Of a stretch of DNA of 12,454 nucleotides, positions 6,766 through 12,454 are shown one piece after another; position 1 is the first letter of the stretch, and the number at the start of each line of letters is the position of its first letter. A program made the position numbers and the translations under genes. The stretch comes from QHBQ01 sp038230695 (GTDB lineage: Bacteria; Chloroflexota; Chloroflexia; QHBQ01), in assembly GCA_038230695.1 (NCBI GenBank), contig JBBRMT010000137.1, positions 1-12,454 of the forward strand, given 5' to 3'. A model generated the notes under the pieces. That model saw nothing but the letters and a program-made list of their open reading frames with translations. It was not told the DNA's origin and did no database searches.

Positions 6766-9522
6766 TTATCTCCGCTTGACCAGGGATTGACTGGCACCAG
6801 CTTGTGTTTCTGCATTTGGAAGGTCTGTAACCCTGTCGCTGAGAGCGTACTCGATGGCGGCGGCAAGCTCCAGCGCCTGGCCTGCGGCCCAGGCGTGGTT
6901 AAATGTGGCCGCGCCGAGACGTTCGCGCAGCAGCATGACCCCGCGCTCGTGTTCGCCACGGTCAGCGGGGTGGAGGGGAGCATTGATCGCCTCGCGCAGG
7001 GTTGCAGCCGCGCCAAACAGCCGCGCACCACGATCGGGCTGCTCCTGGGCGGTGGCGACGCTTGCCAGTCCCTCGAGGGCAAACGCGGCTCCCCGCTTGT
7101 AATCCAACTCCTGGGCGATAAGCAGACCCTCCTTGTGCAGCGCCGCAGCGTGCATCAAATTGGCCTGCTTATAGGTTACATTAGCCATGCCGGTGAGCGC
7201 CTGGACGATGCCGGTCTGGTCGCCCAACTGACGCATAAGCGGTAGGCACTCGCTAAACAGCGCATTGGCGTGGGGGTAGTTTCCCTGATTGTAGGCCGTG
7301 TTCGCCAGGTTGAGCAATGCTAGGGCGATACCGTCATCATCGCCTTGCTCACGTGAAAGGCTGAGGCACTCTTCAAAGTAAACCTGGGAGGCAGAATAGT
7401 CGCCCTGATACAGCGCCACCGCACCAAGGTTGTTAAGCGAGGCGGCGACCCCATATTTGTCGTCCAACTGTCGCTGGATGGCAAGGCCCTGCTCGTGCAT
7501 CATCCGGGCCGCAGCATAATCGCCCTGCTCCGCCGCAATAATCCCCAGGTTGTTGAGCGACAGACTCGCCCCCCACCAATCGTTCCGCACCTGGCGCAGC
7601 TCCAGACTCTGCTCGAGCAACCGCTCGGCAGTGGCGTAATCGGCCAGATTCCAAGCGAGTACGCCGAGATTGTTTAGGGCTTTGGCCTCGGTTTCCTCAT
7701 CGCCTACCTCCTTCGCCATCTCCAAACTCTGGTCGAGCAACGGTTGCGCGGCGGGATAGTCGCCCTGCACCTCGGCCAGCCATCCCGCCGCGTTAAGCAA
7801 TTTCGCCCGTACTGAACTGAGGGCAAGGCTGCTCTTTCCCAGGGTGGCTGCAAGCCACCCTCGCCCCTCGCTGAGGTATCCGCGCATATACCAGAACCGC
7901 CAGATTGCGTTCGCCAAGCGGGCCGCGCTCTCGACATTATGCGCCAGGGTCCAGGTCAGTACCGCACGCAGATTGTCGTGTTCTACCTCCAGGCGGCCCA
8001 ACCATTCCGCCTGCTTTGCGCCGCTCAACTCTCGCTCGGCAGCCTCGGCCAGAGTGAGATAAAGCGCGGCGTGTAGCCTGCCCACTTCTTCATCCTCGCC
8101 GCTGGCCCGCAGCTTCTCGGCGGCGAACTGGCGGATGGTCTCCAGCAGCGAGTAGCGCATCGGCTCATCCGCAGAGGCAACCACCAGCGATTTGTTGACC
8201 AATTGGATAAGACCGGGCAGCACGTCCGTAGATGGTAGAGGGTAGAAGGTAGAAGGTAGTATGAGGGCAGGCTGGTTAGCGGTAGAGTCGGCGCAGATCG
8301 CTTCGGCGGATTCTAGGCTCCAACCGCCCGCGAACACCGAAAGCCGCCGCAAGAGCGCCTGCTGTGCCGCAGTAAGTAGCTCGTAGCTCCACTCAATCGA
8401 GGCCCGCAGCGTCTGCTGGTGGGGTGTGGTCAACTTCTGCCCACTCATCAGGATGGTCAGCCGGTCGTCCAGCCGCTGGGCGAGCTTCTCCACGGAAATC
8501 CCCTCGGTCTGGGCGGCGGCCAGTTCGATCGCCAGAGGGATGCCGTCCAGCCTAGCGCAGATCTGCGCCACCGCTTGTGCGTTCTGGTTGGTCAGCCTGA
8601 AGCCGGAGCGCACCGCTCTAGCGCGGGCGATGAAGAGTAGCACCGCCTCGTACTCAGGTAGCTGCGCGATTGATAGCGGCTGCTGTGGGTCGGGGGTGGT
8701 TAGGGGCGGCAGCCGCAATCTACTTTCGCCAGGCAAAGCGAGGGCTTCACGACTGGTGGCAATGATGCTGAGGTTGGGGCAGTCAGTGAGCAGCCCTTCG
8801 GCGAGTTCGGCCACCACATCGAGCCGGTGTTCGCAGTTGTCGAGGATGAGGAGCAGATTACGGGAGCGCAGGTAATCGCCCAGGGTGTGGGTGATGGTGC
8901 GGCCCGCTTCCTCACGCACGCCAAGCGCCGCTGCAACCGCCCCACTGAGCAGGTCGGGGTTAGTCAAGGGGGCCAGTTTGACCAGCCAGACTCCATTGGT
9001 GTACTGATCGAGCAGGCTCCTCGCCAGCTCGATGGCAAAGCGCGTCTTGCCCACCCCACCTACCCCGGTAATTGTCATTAGGCGGCTAGTTAGCGCCATT
9101 CGGCGGCACTCGGCCAGCTCAAGCTGGCGGCCAATGAAACTGGAGAGCGGCGCAGGCAGATTGTGGGAGTGTTGCCCAAGAGGCACCTGGGCAAGAGGGC
9201 CAAGCGGGGAGAGTCGGTCGAGGGGCGGTGACTGCCATTCGCTAGCGGTGAATGGCGGGCAGGCAAGCAGGTCAAGCAACTCCAGCGCCTCGGCCTGGCT
9301 CTGCAGTGCGCCCCATGCGGCCAACTGACGAACAATGGCGCGGGCGTTATCGCCGGTCAAGGCCACATCGCCGCGCCCACTCAGCCGCCTGCTCAATTCA
9401 GTACGGCTCAGGCCGATCACATGGGCAAGGTCATCCTGAGTGGGGCGGTGACCGTCCGCGAATGGGTCGGCGGCATGATAAAGCGTCTGCACCCGCTGAC
9501 GAAAAGTCTTCAGGTCAAACAT
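6766..9522 (-). CDS. XRE-type HTH / NB-ARC ATPase / TPR signal-transduction regulator
   Basis: The 918-residue protein starts at ATG 9522. Residues about 25-70 form an XRE-like helix-turn-helix (TQDDLAHVIGLSRTELSRRL). A linker (NLPAPLSSFIGRQLELAE) leads into an NB-ARC/STAND ATPase with Walker A GVGGVGKT (153-160), Walker B LLLILDNCEH (223-232), a sensor TSRE (256-259) and the GIPLAIELAAA motif. From about 560 to 870 there are roughly seven 40-residue TPR units (NNLG and QGDY repeats) that would bind a ligand or partner. Known: such STAND regulators act as ATP-driven switches controlling transcription, and are abundant in Chloroflexota and actinobacteria. There is no C-terminal LuxR domain, so DNA binding would rest on the N-terminal HTH. 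An unusual insertion between the ATPase and TPR parts (LPSTFYPLPST) comes from a heptamer tandem repeat. Its target could be the nearby lipoprotein operon (inference). Confidence 0.9.
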   Translation of the reverse strand: MFDLKTFRQRVQTLYHAADPFADGHRPTQDDLAHVIGLSRTELSRRLSGRGDVALTGDNARAIVRQLAAWGALQSQAEALELLDLLACPPFTASEWQSPPLDRLSPLGPLAQVPLGQHSHNLPAPLSSFIGRQLELAECRRMALTSRLMTITGVGGVGKTRFAIELARSLLDQYTNGVWLVKLAPLTNPDLLSGAVAAALGVREEAGRTITHTLGDYLRSRNLLLILDNCEHRLDVVAELAEGLLTDCPNLSIIATSREALALPGESRLRLPPLTTPDPQQPLSIAQLPEYEAVLLFIARARAVRSGFRLTNQNAQAVAQICARLDGIPLAIELAAAQTEGISVEKLAQRLDDRLTILMSGQKLTTPHQQTLRASIEWSYELLTAAQQALLRRLSVFAGGWSLESAEAICADSTANQPALILPSTFYPLPSTDVLPGLIQLVNKSLVVASADEPMRYSLLETIRQFAAEKLRASGEDEEVGRLHAALYLTLAEAAERELSGAKQAEWLGRLEVEHDNLRAVLTWTLAHNVESAARLANAIWRFWYMRGYLSEGRGWLAATLGKSSLALSSVRAKLLNAAGWLAEVQGDYPAAQPLLDQSLEMAKEVGDEETEAKALNNLGVLAWNLADYATAERLLEQSLELRQVRNDWWGASLSLNNLGIIAAEQGDYAAARMMHEQGLAIQRQLDDKYGVAASLNNLGAVALYQGDYSASQVYFEECLSLSREQGDDDGIALALLNLANTAYNQGNYPHANALFSECLPLMRQLGDQTGIVQALTGMANVTYKQANLMHAAALHKEGLLIAQELDYKRGAAFALEGLASVATAQEQPDRGARLFGAAATLREAINAPLHPADRGEHERGVMLLRERLGAATFNHAWAAGQALELAAAIEYALSDRVTDLPNAETQAGASQSLVKRR
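8234..8261. repeat. Heptanucleotide tandem repeat inside the regulator gene
   Basis: Four 7-bp units (GGTAGAG, GGTAGAA, GGTAGAA, GGTAGTA) lie in the reading frame and encode Leu/Pro/Ser/Thr/Phe/Tyr residues. The unit length is not a multiple of three, so gain or loss of one unit would shift the frame. Short heptamer repeats of this type are known as dispersed elements in some cyanobacteria. Confidence 0.75.
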
Positions 9523-9554
9523 ACGTATCTTGCGCCTTTCCAGTGGTTTACCCT

Positions 9555-9582
9555 ATTGTACCATAGATGAGGGCTTGCTCAA
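9555..9582 (-). promoter_or_regulatory. Probable promoter of the large regulator gene
   Basis: The minus strand reads TTGAGC (9582-9577), a 16-base spacer, then TACAAT (9560-9555), which matches five of six positions of the -10 consensus. Transcription would start near 9548, giving a leader of about 26 bases before the ATG at 9522. The -35 overlaps the stop codon of the upstream zinc-ribbon gene. Confidence 0.55.
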
Positions 9583-9840
9583 AGCCTGGCGTTCTCGGCA
9601 GCGGCCATCCCCTCGGCCCTGGCAACATCCGCTGCTGCCGCATCCCGCCCCGCCCACACACTGGAGTAAAGGCAGCGCGGGCAGTGGGTCACCAGTACTC
9701 GCGGCCCAATCAGGGTGAATCTGGGCGCAGTCGCCACCTGCTCTGGTGTAGCAGTGTACAGCCGCCCCTGCCCGGTGTGAATCAGTTCCAACCTGCACCG
9801 GCGGCAATACCCCGGTTGGCCTTATTCGCTGCTCACTCAC
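9579..9840 (-). pseudogene. Small zinc-ribbon protein, apparently frame-shifted
   Basis: A GTG at 9840 preceded six bases upstream by GAGGAG opens a frame reading MSEQRIRPTG. Just after it, a run of four C (9810-9813; GGGG on the coding strand) marks the point where the sensible frame changes. Skipping one base gives YCRRCRLELIHTGQGRLY and continues through LVTHCPRCLYSSVWAG to a TGA at 9579. The joined product is about 86 residues with two CxxC pairs (CRRC and CPRC) about 40 residues apart, a likely zinc ribbon. Without the shift, the first frame (to 9553) and the second frame (starting at a bare TTG, 9791) each lack one part. The gene follows the ATPase at 10053-10763 on the same strand, so the two may have been a cassette. 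The cause could be a real frameshift, a sequencing error or a +1 recoding site; the sequence cannot tell them apart. Confidence 0.6.
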
Positions 9841-9932
9841 GTCTGTCTCCTCACACTCCTAACCAAATTGGTAGGGACATATACTCTCTCGCCATTCGCC
9901 GCCTGCTATCCACGGCTCCGTCTCAGGAGCGG

Positions 9933-10005
9933 AAGGTTGTTGTTGTTGTGGTTGGAACTCTTAACCAGATCGCGTCGTATTCGCTCGGTCAACAACAACA
10001 ACCTT
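9933..10005. repeat. 16-bp perfect inverted repeat with 41-base spacer
   Basis: AAGGTTGTTGTTGTTG at 9933-9948 is matched by its exact reverse complement at 9990-10005. It sits in the 212-base gap between the ATPase stop (10053) and the zinc-ribbon start (9840). No T-run follows and the loop is long, so it is not a typical terminator. It could be a cruciform, a binding site for a dimeric protein or a relic of a mobile-element end. Nearer the zinc-ribbon gene, the same gap has a short palindrome ACCAAATTGGT near 9861-9872. Confidence 0.8.
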
Positions 10006-10052
10006 ACCCCTGCCCTGCAGCCGGAGCCCCACCTTTTGGCAGCAGCGCCGCA

Positions 10053-10763
10053 TCATTCGCCGAAGCCCTCGACCATGAAGCCGACCGCCATCTCCCGCAG
10101 CCTGCCCGTCACCGCATCGCCGTCTCTGCCCAGCCTGGCCTCGATTTCGCCGATGCTGAGGTTGGAGGTCGCCATCAGTGGCAACTGATGATTGTAGCGG
10201 TGCATTACCACTCTGGTAAGATTTGCTACGTTGCTGTCCCAGGCGGGTTCTCTACCCAGGTCGTCGAGGATTAGCAGGTCACAGTCCAGGTAACTCTTGA
10301 ACCGCTCCTCACGCCCCCTTGTGGTGAGCGCCGCCATCAGGTCATATGCGGTGACGAACCTCATCGTGAAGCGCGGCACCGCTTCGCTCACCATCTTCTC
10401 GATTAGCCGGTACGCCAACCCCAGCACCAGCCCAGTCTTGCCGCTTCTCGCCTTGCCAGTCAGCGCCAGCGACGGGCCATGCTTACCCTGCCACCACCCT
10501 ACCCAGTTCAGCAGGTAGTCTCGCACTGTAGCAGCCCCCGGCCAGCTCTCGATGCGGTGGCTTGTCAGTTCGGCGGGGATAGCCGCCTGCTGCCAGGTGA
10601 ACTGGATGCGCCAGGCCCGATCCTCGGCGGCCAGCTGTGTCCCCACCGGGCAGTAGCACCAGCCCTCCCCTGCCCAGCCCTCACCCTGACACGCGGGACA
10701 TAGCGGCAGCTCAAGATTTGCGGCCAGGGGCGGGCATTCGACCAGCGGCCAGCACCTTACCAC
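10053..10763 (-). CDS. DnaC/IstB-like AAA+ ATPase (copy 2, full length)
   Basis: The 236-residue protein has a Cys-rich N-terminal segment (C22, C25, C36, C38; CPACQGEGW then CYC) that may bind zinc. It then shows Walker A GKARSGKTG (103-111), Walker B LLILDDLG (163-170), sensor 1 ATSN (198-201) and a likely arginine finger in GRLREMA (R221). This is the order seen in DnaC helicase loaders and IstB transposition helpers; length is typical. The predicted role is ATP-dependent loading or remodelling of a nucleoprotein complex, and the partner is not in the window. The only usable start is GTG 10763, which lies within the 11-bp repeats; AAGGTT just upstream may serve as a weak ribosome binding site. 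A frame upstream, visible in both copies, ends at a TGA overlapping the first codons (10711), so an upstream partner gene may once have overlapped it. Confidence 0.85.
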   Translation of the reverse strand: MVRCWPLVECPPLAANLELPLCPACQGEGWAGEGWCYCPVGTQLAAEDRAWRIQFTWQQAAIPAELTSHRIESWPGAATVRDYLLNWVGWWQGKHGPSLALTGKARSGKTGLVLGLAYRLIEKMVSEAVPRFTMRFVTAYDLMAALTTRGREERFKSYLDCDLLILDDLGREPAWDSNVANLTRVVMHRYNHQLPLMATSNLSIGEIEARLGRDGDAVTGRLREMAVGFMVEGFGE

Positions 10764-10796
10764 AACCTTACCGCAACCTTACCGCAACCTTACCAA
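10754..10796 (-). repeat. Four 11-bp direct repeats (iteron-like) at the ATPase start
   Basis: The plus strand reads ACCTTACCAC, AACCTTACCGC, AACCTTACCGC, AACCTTACCAA in direct succession; on the coding strand the core is GGTAAGGTT. The period is close to one DNA helical turn. The array covers the ATPase start codon, so it could be an operator, an iteron-type binding site or a slippage-prone tract. Confidence 0.75.
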
Positions 10797-10844
10797 AATC
10801 ACGTTTTTGTCTCTAGATCAGCCTCATCTTTGGCTTGTACAGCA

Positions 10845-10873
10845 TTGGCAGCATGGTAGCAGCATGGTATGCT
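10845..10873 (+). promoter_or_regulatory. Probable promoter of the Ig-like/SLH pseudogene
   Basis: TTGGCA (10845-10850), a 17-base spacer and TATGCT (10868-10873) preceded by TGG form a good extended -10 promoter. Transcription would start near 10880, giving a leader of about 100 bases before the GTG at 10982. Confidence 0.55.
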
Positions 10874-10875
10874 GC
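10848..10875 (+). promoter_or_regulatory. Possible operator: 11-bp direct repeat and palindrome over the promoter
   Basis: GCAGCATGGTA is repeated at 10848-10858 and 10859-10869, and GCAGCAT/ATGCTGC (10859-10865, 10869-10875) form a perfect 7-bp inverted repeat around GGT. Both lie across the spacer and -10, where a repressor would block RNA polymerase. No regulator is assigned. Confidence 0.5.
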
Positions 10876-10981
10876 ACCACGCAGCAGAGGAATGTTCCCT
10901 CTTTGTTCCTTCCCCAACAGAAAACTTAATTTATCGTCCACGTATTACTGGCAGGTGGCGCGGGGAGAAAAGGAAGATGTC

Positions 10982-12203
10982 GTGATCTCTCGTATACTCC
11001 CTCGCTGGTTGGCGTTTGGCCTGATCGGCATGATTACACTTGCCTCGATTAGCTTTGCGTTCAAGGTCGCGCAGGCTACGCCTCAGCCTGCATCCGCTCA
11101 AAATGCAGCACAAGCGGCCCAGCCGGACATTCCGACGCTACTGGCTCACCCCAGCGTCATGAGTGATGCGGAAGCCGCCGACAAGCCCCACCTCAAGCAA
11201 GCCCACCTTAACAGCTATGACTATGATATGGCTGCACATGGAGTTAGCGCCCTGCCGCTCGACAAGCCCTTCAACCCAGGGCCGCCTCATGATGGCAACG
11301 CACTCGGCACATCCAATGCCTTCATGAGTGTAGACCCCCAGGTGGTCAGCACCACCACCAGCTACGGGGTTGCCTCGCTCAGTTCTGGCTTCACCATGAG
11401 CGAGACGGTCGCCTTTTCGGTCAATGGGGCCGCCGCGACCAACTATACCGCCGACTCAAGCGGCTTCCTGGGCGTGCTTATCAACTCCAGCTCCACCGAA
11501 GGCTACGTCTATGTCACCGCCATTGGCCTGACCAGCGGCAAGGAGTCGGGTGGCAACTTCCTGATCCGGAACAACGCCCGCCAGACCGTGGGCGTGGCAG
11601 TTGCTCCCCATTCCGTCGGCCCTGGCTAAACCATCGAGATGATGGGTACGCGCTATATGACCCAGACAGTGGTCTCAATCAGTCGCGGCGCCACGGATAT
11701 TGACAGCGTGGGCAGCGATGCCAATGGCACCTACTTGGCCAGTATCACTGCGCCCACTACCACCGCCACCGCGAACGTCTACAGCAGCTATATCCCTGGC
11801 GTAACCGCCAGCCGCGGTGGGCAGAGCGTCGAGCAGCGTGCTGATGCAGGTTCTGGTGACTACAACATCGCCCGCGCCTTCGATGATCGGGCGGTTTCGG
11901 CCAGTGGCAGTGGAGTTTACATCACAGTTAACGGTGAAGGCTTCAAGTCACATGAAACGGTTGCCCTCTCTGATTGTGCTACCAGCAGCACTACTGCTGA
12001 TAGCAACGGCGCATTCTCAATCTACCTCAACCTCGCTAGCACAGGAGCATACCACTGTACTCTCACTGGCGTAACTAGCGGGCGGGTTGCCTATGCCTCT
12101 CTTCTCGGCGACAGCCAGGCGGTTGATCTACCTACCCAGCAACAACATTCGCCGCGACCAGATGGCCCAGATCGTCTACGAGGGCATCATCAACCGTCCC
12201 TGA
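10982..12203 (+). pseudogene. Secreted protein with Ig-like repeats and remnant SLH tail (nonsense- and frameshift-broken)
   Basis: The chosen start is GTG 10982 with AAGGAAG about six bases upstream; an in-frame ATG at 10835 lies upstream of the predicted -10 and is not likely. The product opens with a signal peptide (ISRILPRWLAFGLIGMITLA, cleavage near VAQA). Three related beta-rich repeats follow, with motifs such as TMSETVAFSVNG, TADSSGF and TSGRVAYAS (Ig-like by pattern). An in-frame TAA at 11627-11629 interrupts the first half (PG, stop, TIEM); the same frame then runs on to about 12122, so an ancestral CAA or GAA probably mutated. At the end, another frame (12129-12203) reads YLPSNNIRRDQMAQIVYEGI and stops, closely matching the last SLH module of the gene at 2400-4484. 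The rest of the SLH region is gone. The original protein was probably a surface-anchored adhesin-like protein. Confidence 0.75.
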
Positions 12204-12246
12204 TTGCTTGAGATCGGTTGACCTTCTCTGAACAAAAGTGGGAGTT

Positions 12247-12279
12247 AAAGTAGGACGTGCAACTCAGCGTCCTACTTTT
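12247..12279 (+). terminator. Rho-independent terminator
   Basis: AAAGTAGGACG and CGTCCTACTTT form a perfect 11-bp stem around a 10-base loop, continuing into TTTGCTT. It lies 43 bases past the end of the Ig-like/SLH pseudogene, in line with its transcription. Confidence 0.85.
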
Positions 12280-12454
12280 GCTTACTAACACTGCTCGATG
12301 CCACACTACGATGTACCCCTCTACTTGAACAGTACTGTCGTGTTCAAAGATAAGGCGTTAACTGAAATCTCCAAACATGATGTGAATTAGCGTTGTTATA
12401 GCACATAGTACAAATTGCTGCATCCGCGCTACAAACTTATCCTGCTTCCGCTCC
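12280..12454. other. Right-end non-coding stretch, nothing recognised
   Basis: This stretch is more AT-rich than its surroundings. I see no coding frame with a ribosome binding site, no RNA gene and no repeat. Confidence 0.5.

Noticed and set aside
8426..8875. Plus-strand open frames within the large regulator
   Set aside because: They are GC-driven shadows of the NB-ARC coding sequence, which has clear motifs.
9567..10274. Plus-strand open frame of 235 codons
   Set aside because: It runs antisense through the zinc-ribbon and ATPase genes and includes the inverted repeat; no coherent domain.

Overview
The window reads as an accessory stretch of a high-GC bacterial chromosome, most likely from the Chloroflexota. 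The lineage is inferred from protein style. One secreted protein has FG-GAP repeats, a long Thr/Pro linker and C-terminal S-layer-homology (SLH) modules. There is also a very long XRE-type/NB-ARC/TPR regulator, FxLYD-like lipoproteins with a Ser/Gly-rich stalk, and several GTG starts. No rRNA, tRNA or CRISPR array was seen. Nearly all coding is on the minus strand; the exception is a broken gene at the right end.

Left part (1-2374), a breakage zone. Reading along the minus strand (right to left) there is a DnaC/IstB-like ATPase fragment that stops abruptly near 1720. It is joined out of frame to the 3' end of an RHS-repeat gene whose C-terminal tip resembles a polymorphic toxin (type-24-like). 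Next comes a small intact gene with a good ribosome binding site (280-564), in the position where RHS immunity genes normally sit. Last is the 5' end of an IS3-family orfA running off the window, with probable IS-end sequence at 116-163.

Middle part (2400-6297), cell-surface genes. A 694-residue secreted protein has seven 49-residue FG-GAP blades (a predicted seven-bladed propeller), a Thr/Pro linker and three SLH modules. A convincing terminator lies just downstream of it. Two tandem paralogous lipoproteins follow, probably one operon. Their upstream region has a possible -10 box and four 12-bp direct repeats that look like an activator operator.

Regulatory part (6480-9582). A 918-residue signal-transduction ATPase and a 77-residue winged-helix-like protein lie just upstream of the lipoprotein operon in the same direction. 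A heptanucleotide tandem repeat lies inside the large regulator and could cause frameshifts by slippage.

Right part (9579-12454). A full-length second copy of the DnaC/IstB-like ATPase has four 11-bp repeats at its start. A small zinc-ribbon gene follows it, apparently broken by a single extra base in a C4 run. Between them is a 16-bp perfect inverted repeat. Diverging on the plus strand is a decayed secreted Ig-like protein gene with a good promoter, a signal peptide, an in-frame stop and a frame-shifted remnant of an SLH tail. A strong rho-independent terminator ends it.

The picture is a rearranged toxin/IS/ATPase region beside a regulated surface-protein locus. The strongest candidates for a second look are the displaced RHS tip with its putative immunity gene, the duplicated ATPase, and the repeat-controlled lipoprotein operon.
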